A DNA stretch of 64,000 bases. Origin: Bacteroides mediterraneensis. Its GTDB lineage: Bacteria; Bacteroidota; Bacteroidia; Bacteroidales; Bacteroidaceae. The notes beneath the pieces were generated by a model. That model was given only the letters and a program-made list of their open reading frames with translations. It had not been told where the DNA came from and did no database searches. A program made the translations under genes and the position numbers. Where the stretch lies: NCBI RefSeq assembly GCF_900128455.1, contig NZ_LT635783.1:1700919-1764918 (forward strand), read 5' to 3'. Shown here piece by piece: positions 35,591 through 43,721 of this stretch. The stretch's first letter is position 1; every line of letters starts with the position of its first letter.

Positions 35591-35770
35591 TTATTTTGTG
35601 ACAAGACAGGCAATGAACATCAATAATAAAATGAGGGTAAGCCCAATATATCTGTATTTCTTGCTGAAAATCGTAGCGATACATAGAATGGCTATCAATA
35701 ACCGATAGCAGATACTTCCAAGTGTGTCATTGCTCGTAAATACATTCACGATGGTAAAGGCAGCCATCAT
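35591..35770 (-). CDS. Putative 59-aa membrane protein
   Basis: The frame starts at ATG ATG (35770) and stops with TAA (35591-35593). The product is hydrophobic, with two likely membrane helices. A promoter (TATCTTTG at 35852-35859, TTGT 19 bp upstream at 35879-35882, minus strand) lies about 75 bases upstream. The same frame runs open for about 21 codons further back with a hydrophobic, coding-like sequence but no ATG, so either the true start is non-AUG or the gene is eroded. Confidence 0.42.
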   Translation of the reverse strand: MMAAFTIVNVFTSNDTLGSICYRLLIAILCIATIFSKKYRYIGLTLILLLMFIACLVTK

Positions 35771-35851
35771 GAAGAGTATAATATTAAGGATTATCTTAAA
35801 AATGTCGTTTATAATTTCGTGTATGTTTATTGTTCAAGTTTTGAATCTATA

Positions 35852-35882
35852 CAAAGATAAAAATTGTTCTTGCAGAAAACAA
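35852..35882 (-). promoter_or_regulatory. Promoter for the small membrane protein pair
   Basis: On the minus strand TTGT (35879-35882), 19 bp and TATCTTTG (35852-35859) fit the consensus well. Confidence 0.6.
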
Positions 35883-35979
35883 GTGATGGTCCATCTGATT
35901 TTTCCGTTTCCTGTATTCCGTTTGTTTGAATGTTCGTCTAAAATTACTACATTCGCAGTAGAATCAAAATCCAGTGGTT

Positions 35980-37533
35980 ATGAGCAAGCTATATCCGGTA
36001 GGAGTGCAGAACTTTGAGAAAGTGATTTTGGGCGGTTACGAATATGTCGATAAAACTGCCTTGATTTACGAGTTGTTTAACACAGGGAGTTACTATTTCC
36101 TGAGCCGTCCGCGACGTTTCGGCAAGAGTCTGCTGTTGTCCACCCTCGAAGCCTACGCGCAGGGGAAGAAGGAGCTTTTCAAGGGACTGGCGCTGGAAAA
36201 ACTGGAGAAGGACTGGACAGTGTATCCGGTGCTGCACATGGATTTGAATACGGAAAAGTATGACACGGAGGCAAGTCTGGAAAACAAGCTGGAACTGACC
36301 CTGAAACAATGGGAAGCGGAATATGGCTATAACCCGGACGAGTATTCCGTGGCGACCCGTTTTGAGGGTGTTATCCGCCGCGCATGCGAGCAGACAGGCC
36401 GCCGGGTGGTGATTCTCATCGATGAATACGACAAGCCCATGCTGCAGGCCATCGGCAACGAAGCCTTACAGAACGAGTACCGCAGCACCCTGAAGGCGTT
36501 CTACGGGGCGTTGAAGTCCATGGACGGCTGCATCCGCTTCGCCCTGCTGACGGGAGTGACCAAGTTCGGCAAGGTCAGCGTGTTCAGCGATTTGAACAAC
36601 CTGCGGGATATTTCCATGATTGACCAGTATGCGGAAATCTGCGGTATCAGCGAGAAGGAAGTGCATGCCTACTTTGAGGAGGATATTCACGAGCTGGCCA
36701 CGGCTACGGGAATGAGTTACGAGCAAGCGTGTGCGGAACTGAAAGCCAATTACGACGGCTATCACTTTACGGAAAATGCCGTGGGCATGTACAATCCGTT
36801 CAGCTTGCTGAACACCTTTGCCAACCGGCGCTTCGGCAGCTACTGGTTTGAGACAGGCACGCCCACCTACCTCGTCGAGCTGCTCAAGCTCCACCATTAT
36901 CCGATAGAGGATTTGGAACACATCGTCACCAGCCAGCCGGTGCTGGACAGCATTGACACGGCCTCCACCGACCCGATTCCGGTCATCTACCAGAGCGGAT
37001 ACCTCACCATCAAGGGCTACAACAAGATGTTCGAGAACTACACCCTGGGCTTCCCCAACCGGGAAGTGGAACAGGGCTTCTTCAAGTTCCTGCTGCCCAA
37101 CTACGCGTCGGTGAGCGTGAGCAAGTCGCCCTACCAGATTCAGTGCTTCGTGGAGGAAGTGATGGCGGGCAAGGTGGACGATTTCTTCGACCGCCTGAAG
37201 ACGATGTTCGCCGACATCCCCTACGAGCTGGCCCGCGACCGCGAGGTGCACTATCAGAACATCCTGTACATCATCTTCAAGCTGATGGGCTTCTACGTGC
37301 AGGTGGAATACCACACGAGCCGCGGACGGATTGACCTGGTACTCCAGACGCAGGACTACGTGTACATCATGGAATTCAAGCTGAACGGCAGCGCGGACGA
37401 GGCACTGGCACAGATCCGGGAGAAAGGCTATGCCGCTCCTTTTGCCAAGGACAGCCGCACGGTCTACCGAATTGGCGTCAACTTCAGTGACGAGCTGCGG
37501 AACATTCAGGAAGTGAAGGTAGAAGCGCGATGA
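35980..37533 (+). CDS. AAA-ATPase-like/PD-(D/E)XK nuclease-like protein (copy 2)
   Basis: This 517-aa paralogue of the gene at 23534-25099 has the same order: P-loop SRPRRFGKSLLLS, Walker B VVILIDEYDKPML and the C-terminal EFKLNGSADEAL nuclease-like motif. The ATG at 35980 is chosen; a GTG two codons upstream is also in frame. The two copies face opposite directions, about 11 kb apart. Family members are widespread and multicopy in Bacteroidetes, with no settled function. The 3' part is GC-rich, like the chromosomal genes. Confidence 0.85.
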   Translation: MSKLYPVGVQNFEKVILGGYEYVDKTALIYELFNTGSYYFLSRPRRFGKSLLLSTLEAYAQGKKELFKGLALEKLEKDWTVYPVLHMDLNTEKYDTEASLENKLELTLKQWEAEYGYNPDEYSVATRFEGVIRRACEQTGRRVVILIDEYDKPMLQAIGNEALQNEYRSTLKAFYGALKSMDGCIRFALLTGVTKFGKVSVFSDLNNLRDISMIDQYAEICGISEKEVHAYFEEDIHELATATGMSYEQACAELKANYDGYHFTENAVGMYNPFSLLNTFANRRFGSYWFETGTPTYLVELLKLHHYPIEDLEHIVTSQPVLDSIDTASTDPIPVIYQSGYLTIKGYNKMFENYTLGFPNREVEQGFFKFLLPNYASVSVSKSPYQIQCFVEEVMAGKVDDFFDRLKTMFADIPYELARDREVHYQNILYIIFKLMGFYVQVEYHTSRGRIDLVLQTQDYVYIMEFKLNGSADEALAQIREKGYAAPFAKDSRTVYRIGVNFSDELRNIQEVKVEAR

Positions 37534-37643
37534 ACTTTTCCTCTTATGGAGGTTGTTACGAAGCGTCTGCCATTATGAGACAGTCTTCATCTGTGCCGTA
37601 TGCAAATCAAGATTGAAGCAGGACACAGTAGCCAGCCGCAGGC

Positions 37644-37844
37644 TCAGTCTCCCTCCTCCAGCTGGAAAATTTCGTCTACGGTCTTGCCGAAGTAAGCCGC
37701 AATCTTCAGCGCCAGGACCGTGGAAGGCACATATTTCCCTGACTCTATGGAATTGATGGTTTGCCGGCTTACTCCGATGGCCACAGCCAGCTCCTGCTGG
37801 GTCATATCTTTGATGGCCCGTTCTACTTTGATTGTATTTTTCAT
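37644..37844 (-). CDS. XRE-family helix-turn-helix regulator
   Basis: The 66-aa protein is a single Cro/CI-type HTH domain (MTQQELAVAIGVSRQTINSIESGKYVPST). It overlaps the end of the upstream membrane-protein gene by 4 bp, so it is translationally coupled. Such short XRE proteins with a polytopic membrane partner resemble the DUF2975/XRE pairs of other phyla, in which the membrane protein is thought to control the regulator. Confidence 0.9.
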   Translation of the reverse strand: MKNTIKVERAIKDMTQQELAVAIGVSRQTINSIESGKYVPSTVLALKIAAYFGKTVDEIFQLEEGD

Positions 37845-38305
37845 TTTTCAGCCTTTTTAAGTTGATAGAGTTCGTAACGGAATTTCAAGATAAAGAACAG
37901 CAGAAAGATATACAGGGTAGCCCAAAGACTGTAAGCATAGGCAAAGCCAAAAAGAAACAGGGTTTCCAGTACAAAGCAAAAGGTCGTAATCCAGAGGGCA
38001 TACAGCATGGACTGGAGTCGGATTTGCAGAATCATTTCATCTTCCACTTTCTCTTTGCTCAGCGCAATGCACAGCAAGCACACCAAAAGGCCGAGAATCC
38101 AAATCTCCATAAAGATGTCCTCGCCCTGAAGCAGGGTGAACCAGACCGTGCCGTCAAGCAATTCATTGTTGGCCAGGCAAGGCATGGGAATGATGATTTC
38201 GGGTGCAACTCCCGCCATATCCAGACAAAACATAATCAAGAAAGGGACTAGCAGAATAAGTCCGACCTTCATACAGCTGTGAGGTAACAAAAAATTCGCT
38301 TTCAT
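37841..38305 (-). CDS. Four-TM membrane protein paired with the XRE regulator
   Basis: The 154-aa protein has about four membrane helices (near residues 13-30, 62-78, 95-118 and 125-145). The Met at 38305 is chosen over a longer frame whose extra residues lack any membrane or coding character. Its 3' end overlaps the XRE gene by 4 bp. I do not know the family. By analogy with DUF2975-type partners it may bind or sense for the regulator; this is inference. Confidence 0.68.
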   Translation of the reverse strand: MKANFLLPHSCMKVGLILLVPFLIMFCLDMAGVAPEIIIPMPCLANNELLDGTVWFTLLQGEDIFMEIWILGLLVCLLCIALSKEKVEDEMILQIRLQSMLYALWITTFCFVLETLFLFGFAYAYSLWATLYIFLLFFILKFRYELYQLKKAEK

Positions 38306-38923
38306 AATTGTAAAATTTAAAGTTAGGTATAGGGGTTTGTTTGTCTGCTTATAAGGATGTCTCAAAGTTAATGATATTTTCCATAAAGTCAAGCATACTT
38401 TACATAAAATCATGTATAGTTTACATTATTTAGGATGATTGTGCCACGGGAAGGTACTTTAGGATGCCTCTTTCGGAGAATTTGGAGTAGCCCGGCCTTT
38501 TCGGGGCATTACCCGTCGTACCTGCAACACTGCACATCTCGTTCATCCTTTTCATACGGATGGACTTCTACGTGCAGGCGGGAGCGGAGAACTTATTCTG
38601 AGATTTCTTCAGGTGCTATAAAAAAATGTGTAAATGGAAAGAAGTTCCGAAAGGAATTCCATCTTTTCCATTTACACAAAATCTCAGGCAGTAGCAGTGC
38701 ATAATCAATCCCCTTTGCGGCATCGTCTGATATGTTGCACGAATGCTTAAAATCAAAACTATGCCCAATCTGGATAGCCGATATAGTTTATGCCAATGGC
38801 CATCCATTCTGTCAATCTATAATCATATCCTGCCGAGACAGACAATGCATATAGCATGTAGCTTTTCTTTTGAGCATACATTTGCAGGCTGCAAAACAAT
38901 CATACAGCTAAAAGTAAAAATGA
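38306..38923. other. 618-bp gene-free region with one compound hairpin
   Basis: No convincing ORF is seen. The main structure is the compound inverted repeat at 38598-38687. Around 38340-38430 the sequence is AT-rich, as expected for promoter DNA of the membrane-protein/XRE pair. The rest shows no feature that I can support. Confidence 0.5.
38598..38687. repeat. Compound inverted repeat (two nested stems)
   Basis: The outer arms CTGAGATTT (38598-38606) and AAATCTCAG (38679-38687) enclose inner arms TGTGTAAATGGAAA (38627-38640) and TTTCCATTTACACA (38665-38678). Both pairs are perfect. The span is 90 bp. It is either a structured RNA, a terminator-like element or a small mobile element remnant. 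Confidence 0.65.
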
Positions 38924-39610
38924 TTATAAGCCAAACTTATATCCCACGGAAAGCGTCAGCATGTGATAGTGGGCGCCAATCACATCATTCTTGGCTTCTT
39001 TGCCCAAGGAGAGGTCATATTGCAGCTTGGCATACCAGTGGTGGATTTCGATGCCTATATTGGAAGATACTCCCCAGTCAAAGCGGCGGGACTCATCGTA
39101 AAGATAAAGATTGTCATTTCCCCAGGCATCCTTCCCATACACAAAACCGTCATAATATTGTTCATACATTCCCGGGAGGCTTCCCTCTAGATAGTAAGGA
39201 TTGCTGTCAAACTTGTTTTTCAGGCAGAAGGCCACGTAGGGTCCCACGCCGAAAAACAGTTTGGTGTCCTTGTTCAGGTTCCATCTGAACTGGGCCATCA
39301 CTGGTATCTGCAGGAAATGCCTTGTCTGCGACACGTTCTCTATCCAGGTGGAGTTTTCATTGCTGTAGATTCCCCCGTTGGAAATGGAATATCCCCTGAA
39401 AGTGTAAAACAAGCCCGATTCAATGCCGAAATGGCGGGTCAGATTGAAATCGGCGGCTACCCCGATTTTCGCAGAAGGTCTCCATTCCTGTCCCCATCCG
39501 TATCTCTGTACGGCAGAAATACCCGCTTCGGGAGCCAATGTCACATTTTGTGCGTACACTCCGCACACGCTTGCCATCAGCAGGCAAGCCAAAACTACTT
39601 TTTTCTTCAT
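38924..39610 (-). CDS. Outer-membrane beta-barrel protein (PorT/OMP_b-brl type)
   Basis: The 228-aa protein has a Sec signal peptide (about residues 1-20, ending VYA). The mature part is alternating-hydrophobic with aromatic girdles and ends in a C-terminal Phe-Gly-Leu, as in eight-stranded outer-membrane barrels. The start at 39610 gives the signal peptide at once. A -7 box (TACATTTG, 39690-39697, minus strand) lies about 80 bp upstream. The gene is divergent from a TetR regulator, which may control it. Confidence 0.8.
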   Translation of the reverse strand: MKKKVVLACLLMASVCGVYAQNVTLAPEAGISAVQRYGWGQEWRPSAKIGVAADFNLTRHFGIESGLFYTFRGYSISNGGIYSNENSTWIENVSQTRHFLQIPVMAQFRWNLNKDTKLFFGVGPYVAFCLKNKFDSNPYYLEGSLPGMYEQYYDGFVYGKDAWGNDNLYLYDESRRFDWGVSSNIGIEIHHWYAKLQYDLSLGKEAKNDVIGAHYHMLTLSVGYKFGL

Positions 39611-39935
39611 TGTCTTTCGTTTTAATTTATGCGTTACACATTCCGTTTTACGGTTGGATGATGTCTCCGGTACTGTTATCATCTCGTGGCAAATGTATGG
39701 ATGATATTATTACAATCATCATATTTTGCGTTTTTTAAAATCACATCTACATTGTTTTGCAAATCGTTTGTTTCTTGTCACAGGTTCAATCGGCTGTCTC
39801 TCTCTGGCCTCTGGATGTGGTGTGATGACCCTGACCGTTACCTGTGTACCGTTACCTGTGCTTTTCCCACAGATAAAAAAACGTGAAATTTTATGGCCCT
39901 GATAATAATTATTATATTTGCAAAAACGTCCTGAT
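39611..39935. other. Divergent regulatory region between OMP and TetR genes
   Basis: This region holds the minus-strand -7 box TACATTTG (39690-39697), the plus-strand box TATATTTG (39913-39920) and, between them, the 13-bp direct repeat at 39834-39860. Confidence 0.55.
39834..39860. promoter_or_regulatory. Direct repeat ACCGTTACCTGTG, candidate regulator site
   Basis: Two identical 13-mers start at 39834 and 39848, 14 bp apart. They lie about 50 bp upstream of the TetR promoter box. A direct rather than inverted repeat is atypical of TetR operators. Confidence 0.45.
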
Positions 39936-40532
39936 ATGAAGAATTACGATATTGACCGCATTTTAAGGCCCGCATTCAAATTGTTCTTGATGTATAATTA
40001 CGAGAGTGTGTCGACGGCTAAACTTGAAGAAGAAACAGGTCTGACCAGAGGAGCTATTTTTTTCAAACATAAGAGCAAGGAAGCGCTGTTCAAGGCTGTG
40101 GTCGACAGGTATGTGTTGGAGTTCAAGCCGGGCTTTACGGAAGTGAACGACGTGGACACCTTGAAAAGTTTTATTGATGCGTTTCTGGCAGATACCAGTA
40201 GACGAATGGACGAAATGTGCTTATTGGGAATACCCAATGTGCAAAGAGGCTATTTCAACCTGTTGTATCAAGCATTAAAATATTATCCGGAAGCAGACAT
40301 CAAGATTCAAGCGATGTTTGGTGCAAGCATAAAAATCTGGGAGGACATCCTACAAAAGGCAAAGGAATCCGGCGAAATCAAGCCGACTTGCGATGTGCAT
40401 AAAACGGCATTGCAATTCAGGTATCTCTATTCCGGCATGGCTTTTGAAGATAGTTTCTCCAAAGGTTTGAATCTGGATTCGCTAAGAGACTTGTATTATT
40501 CTCTGTATGACGAACTGAAAAATGAAAAGTAG
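39936..40532 (+). CDS. TetR-family transcriptional regulator
   Basis: The 198-aa protein has an N-terminal TetR-type HTH (about residues 10-55, with the recognition part EETGLTRGAIFFKHKSKEALF) and a helical ligand/dimer domain behind it. It is divergent from the OMP gene, with a likely shared control region. The ATG at 39936 is chosen over an upstream TTG. The ligand is unknown. It is the last chromosomal gene before the integrated element. Confidence 0.9.
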   Translation: MKNYDIDRILRPAFKLFLMYNYESVSTAKLEEETGLTRGAIFFKHKSKEALFKAVVDRYVLEFKPGFTEVNDVDTLKSFIDAFLADTSRRMDEMCLLGIPNVQRGYFNLLYQALKYYPEADIKIQAMFGASIKIWEDILQKAKESGEIKPTCDVHKTALQFRYLYSGMAFEDSFSKGLNLDSLRDLYYSLYDELKNEK

Positions 40533-40678
40533 GGTATGAGGGTGTCTCTCCCTGGAACAGATAAGCGGAAAACGCCTTGAAGGAGTGAGGAATTCTTCCA
40601 GGTGTTTTCTATGTTTCCCACAAGGAAAACGTATGTTTCCCTGCCGGAAAGTACATATAAAAAGTGTTTGAGAGAAGA

Positions 40679-40717
40679 ATGAGGAAAGTTTACTGGTTAT
40701 CAGTTACTTTCCTCATT
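40679..40717 (+). terminator. Terminator-like hairpin downstream of tetR
   Basis: AATGAGGAAAGT and ACTTTCCTCATT form a 12-bp stem with a loop of about 14 bases, followed by TTG and T-rich sequence. It starts about 145 bases after the stop. Confidence 0.6.
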
Positions 40718-40777
40718 TTGGTTAAAAGTGGCGAGGACAGACGAAGACGGGAATACGACAAGATGAGACAGAGGAAC

Positions 40778-40908
40778 GTTACCTATCCGTAACCTATACC
40801 CCAAATGGTGAATGTTGAGGTTCGGAAGAATAAGGAAGGTTACGAATTGAATTTGAACGCTCTGATTTATAGTGAGTTACTGATGAGTAACGTAAGATTT
40901 TTGGTTAC
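40778..40908. repeat. Cluster of GTTAC/GTAAC motifs, possible Int/Xis arm sites
   Basis: GTTAC or GTAAC occurs at 40778, 40789, 40839, 40876, 40887 and 40904. Two pairs are 11 bp apart (one helical turn) in inverted form. The position just left of int suits recombination arm sites, but this is inference. Confidence 0.4.
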
Positions 40909-40984
40909 GAACCAAATTTGCCGTGTTCTGCCGTGAAATGCGTAGCAAGAAAAGACTCTTCATGTATTAATTTTGAACGCAAAA

Positions 40985-42268
40985 ATGAATGACGTTATGA
41001 AGAGTACATTTTCAATTATCTTCTACCTCAAAAGACAGGTAGTAAAGAAAGATGGTACAGTTCCAGTTATGGGACGTATCACAGTGGACGGAACACAGGC
41101 GCAGTTCAGTTGCAAGACAACTGCCAATCCAGATTTGTGGGATACCAAGGGCGGACGCATGATAGGTAAGAGTATGCAGGCTTTGGAAGTGAACCGCAAA
41201 TTGGACAAGATGCGTGTGAGTATCAGTAAGCATTATCAGGAGATTATGGACAGGGACAACTTCGTCACTGCCGACAAGGTGAAGAACGCCTTTCTTGGTT
41301 TGGAGTATCGTTGCCATACACTGATGAAAGTCTATTTCCAAAGCCGTGATGAAATGGAAAAGCAATATAAGGCTGGCATAAAGTCTTTGAGCTCATTCAC
41401 AAGATACAGAATAGGATGTGCCTATGTCGGTGAGTTCTTGCAATCGCATTATCATGTCAAGGATATTGCTTTGAAAGAGTTGTCGCTGCCTTTTATCACG
41501 GACTACGAGACTTTTCTCAGAACCGAAAAGCACTTGAAGATAAACTCTGCGATGGTGTTTGTCCGCAATCTCCGTGCAATGGTATTCCGCGCCATAGATA
41601 ATGAGTGGCTTGTAAAAGACCCTTTCAGACGATATGAGTACAAGGAAGAAGAGACGACAAGGGAGTTCTTGACAAAAGAAGAGATTCGCTTGCTCATGGA
41701 AATACCAATCACCCGAAAGAAGATGAGCATGGTACGTGATTTGTTTCTGTTCTGTTGTTTCACTGGTCTCGCCTTCATAGATCTTTATAACCTGAAGGAA
41801 GAGAACATCAAAACGTTCTTTGACGATGGCGAGTGGATAATAATCCATCGACAGAAGACGGGAACTGAAGCCGACATCAAGTTGCTTGACTATCCCAAGC
41901 AGATTATGGAAAAATACCGTGGATTGTGTGAAGACGGTAGGGTATTTCCAGTACCCAACTACAAAAGTTGTATGGATTCGCTCAAAAGACTGGGCAAGAG
42001 ATGCGGCATCACCAAGCCGCTGTCCTGGCACCTATCCCGTCATTCGTTCGCAACCTCGGTTTGCCTCTCCAACGGAGTTCCAATAGAAACCGTGAGTTCA
42101 ATGCTTGGTCACAAGAACATAAAGACAACCCAGGTGTATGCCAAGATTACCAAAGAAAAATTGAGCAAAGACGTGGAAAAGTTGTCTCAGCAGATTAATA
42201 ACATTGAGGAATTCACGTTTGGAAATGTTTGCAACGACAATACTAACACTATAAATGGCAGAGTATGA
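40985..42268 (+). CDS. int: Tyrosine recombinase (integrase) of the conjugative element
   Basis: The 427-aa protein has an N-terminal SAM-like core-binding domain of the type found in Bacteroides conjugative elements (about residues 10-215) and a C-terminal catalytic domain. HxxR is HLSR (His349, Arg352), the second His is His376 (LGHKNIKTTQVYAKI) and the nucleophile is Tyr385. The usual first Arg is replaced by Ala263 (FTGLAFID), as in IntDOT-type enzymes, which lack it. The start may be 40985 or the Met at 40997. It lies at the left end of the element and its stop overlaps the next start by 4 bp (ATGA). Confidence 0.92.
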   Translation: MNDVMKSTFSIIFYLKRQVVKKDGTVPVMGRITVDGTQAQFSCKTTANPDLWDTKGGRMIGKSMQALEVNRKLDKMRVSISKHYQEIMDRDNFVTADKVKNAFLGLEYRCHTLMKVYFQSRDEMEKQYKAGIKSLSSFTRYRIGCAYVGEFLQSHYHVKDIALKELSLPFITDYETFLRTEKHLKINSAMVFVRNLRAMVFRAIDNEWLVKDPFRRYEYKEEETTREFLTKEEIRLLMEIPITRKKMSMVRDLFLFCCFTGLAFIDLYNLKEENIKTFFDDGEWIIIHRQKTGTEADIKLLDYPKQIMEKYRGLCEDGRVFPVPNYKSCMDSLKRLGKRCGITKPLSWHLSRHSFATSVCLSNGVPIETVSSMLGHKNIKTTQVYAKITKEKLSKDVEKLSQQINNIEEFTFGNVCNDNTNTINGRV

Positions 42269-42660
42269 AACGACAAGTGATAACAATACAAGAAGATATG
42301 GTCATCTACGCCCCACATCATGGTGAGGTGTGGATGACAGTTTGGGAGATTGCCGAACTGTTGAATGTAACGGGGACAGCAGTGAAGAATACCATCAAGC
42401 GCATTTGGAAACAAAGTGTGCTGAAAGACTTCCAGCATTCTCAATACATCAAACTTGAAAATGAATATTCTGCGCATGTCTATGATATGGAAGTGATTAT
42501 CGCCATAGCACTTCAAATGGATACATACCAAGCCTTGTTGTTCAGACAATGGTTTATAAGTAAGGTTGTGAACCGCAAGGATTGCCAAGCAGAGCAAGTA
42601 AAACACGAGTATCCGATGATTATTGTGATGAACGGAACGATGCCAAGAGGTGCAAGTTAG
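42265..42660 (+). CDS. RhuM-like/HTH small protein downstream of int
   Basis: The 131-aa protein has a helix-turn-helix-like segment (VWMTVWEIAELLNVTGTAVKNTIKRI, about residues 21-47). It then has a conserved-looking LENEYSAHVYDMEVIIAIALQMDTYQA...FRQWF segment that resembles the N-terminal part of RhuM-like proteins common in Bacteroides conjugative elements. It overlaps the int stop by 4 bp, so it is translationally coupled. Its role is unknown. Confidence 0.65.
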   Translation: MKRQVITIQEDMVIYAPHHGEVWMTVWEIAELLNVTGTAVKNTIKRIWKQSVLKDFQHSQYIKLENEYSAHVYDMEVIIAIALQMDTYQALLFRQWFISKVVNRKDCQAEQVKHEYPMIIVMNGTMPRGAS

Positions 42661-42702
42661 AATTTCTCATCTTTTAATAAGATTCCTACACCTTTATAAT
42701 AT

Positions 42703-42757
42703 AATAGCGTACAGGGGGAACGATTTTTGTCGTTGTACCCTGTACGCTATTTTTGTT
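42703..42757 (+). terminator. Terminator after the int unit
   Basis: AATAGCGTACAGGG and CCCTGTACGCTATT form a perfect 14-bp stem around a loop of about 21 bases, followed by TTTTG. It may work in both directions, since the next gene is convergent. Confidence 0.85.
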
Positions 42758-42763
42758 TCGCTA

Positions 42764-43099
42764 TTATGAAGCAGTACCCTCCCCTTGTGAAACAGTGCCG
42801 TCGATTATCGGCTTGCGGTAATTACCAGTGAGAAGTGCTTGTATCTCGGATTCCGGATAGAGGGTTTTGCCACATAATATAATGTAGGGCAAGATGCCTT
42901 GTTTGCGATATTCCTGCAAGGTGCGGCGACTAAGCTTCAGGAACTCGGAGAGTTCCTTGTCGGTGAGGTATCGCTCCCCGTCCAAAGGTGGGTTGTAGGA
43001 CTCGATGAATGAGGATAGCCAGTTGTTGGCTTTCTTCAAGGATTGCATGGCGGTGTCTATCGACTTGCTCTCATGCGTAAGAAGTTGGTTCATGTTCAT
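42764..43099 (-). CDS. HTH_17/excisionase-like protein (B type, minus pair)
   Basis: The 111-aa protein carries a MerR/excisionase-like HTH (LTDKELSEFLKLSRRTLQEYRKQGILP, about residues 44-71) typical of Xis-type and control proteins of conjugative elements. It resembles the plus-strand gene at 44018. The motif TATTCACCACTTAATCC lies 12 bases upstream of its start. It is the second gene of the minus-strand pair. Confidence 0.8.
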   Translation of the reverse strand: MNMNQLLTHESKSIDTAMQSLKKANNWLSSFIESYNPPLDGERYLTDKELSEFLKLSRRTLQEYRKQGILPYIILCGKTLYPESEIQALLTGNYRKPIIDGTVSQGEGTAS

Positions 43100-43192
43100 T
43101 GTTTACAATTTGGATTAAGTGGTGAATATAAAATGTGTTGGCTCGCCCATGGTAAAGTTTTTGGCTTTGCCTTGGACGAGTTTGGTCTTATG

Positions 43193-43480
43193 CTATACCG
43201 ATTTGATTCTGGCGATAAGCGGAACGATGGCTTTGACCTCTTCGGGGCAGTAATAGAATTGGCGACCTATCTGGGTATGCCCCAAGAAACGGCGGTCACG
43301 AAGTTTTTGTAAGGTGCGCTGGCTGATGCGAAGTTGCTGGCAGACCTCATGACCTGTAAGCCATTTGTTCAGACGCTTGCCGTTAGCCTTATGCTTCAGC
43401 AACTCAACTTTCTTTACCAAGGCATCGTATCTTGCCATCATCAAGTCGAATGCCTTCTTTTCCATTGTTACTACTTCCAT
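43193..43480 (-). CDS. HTH_17/excisionase-like protein (A type, minus pair)
   Basis: The 95-aa protein begins MEVVTMEKKAFDLMM and has an HTH (LTGHEVCQQLRISQRTLQKLRDRRFLG, about residues 41-67). It resembles the plus-strand gene at 43722 (MEVITMESSAFKML), including the first six residues. It is the first gene of the minus-strand pair, with a likely -7 box (TAACTTTG, 43516-43523, minus strand) about 35 bp upstream. Confidence 0.8.
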   Translation of the reverse strand: MEVVTMEKKAFDLMMARYDALVKKVELLKHKANGKRLNKWLTGHEVCQQLRISQRTLQKLRDRRFLGHTQIGRQFYYCPEEVKAIVPLIARIKSV

Positions 43481-43662
43481 ATTCTCTGTTTTATTGGTTC
43501 AACAAATTCGGGTGCAAAGTTAATGTGTGTATGTAGAAAAACAATGAAAATGAATAACTGTGGCAGTGCTTTTCTGGGGTTTGCCGACCGCTTGGCAAGA
43601 AAAATCAAGAAAATTATACGTGGGTCATTAATGAGTTGTTAAACGGATATTTCGCAAATGAT

Positions 43663-43670
43663 TAATTTTG
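43663..43670 (+). promoter_or_regulatory. -7 box of the excision-type operon
   Basis: TAATTTTG fits TAnnTTTG and lies about 50 bp before the first HTH start at 43722. The -33 box is not clear. A small inverted repeat TTGCC/GGCAA (43581-43598) lies further upstream and could be a regulator site. Confidence 0.4.
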
Positions 43671-43721
43671 CCACCGAGAAATCAAAACAGCAAAGTTTGT
43701 AACATTTAAAACGGAATCAAA

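Larger units (their letters stand above)
40533..40984. other. Junction region: TetR terminator and presumed left end of the integrated element
   Basis: It holds a terminator-like hairpin (40679-40716), then a cluster of six GTTAC/GTAAC pentamers (40778-40908) before the integrase. The exact element end (attL) is not determined: no duplicated target sequence can be seen, because the right end is outside the window. Confidence 0.5.

Noticed and set aside
40533..40984. A tRNA gene as the element's target
   Set aside because: No cloverleaf or tRNA-like segment could be recognised near the integrase end.
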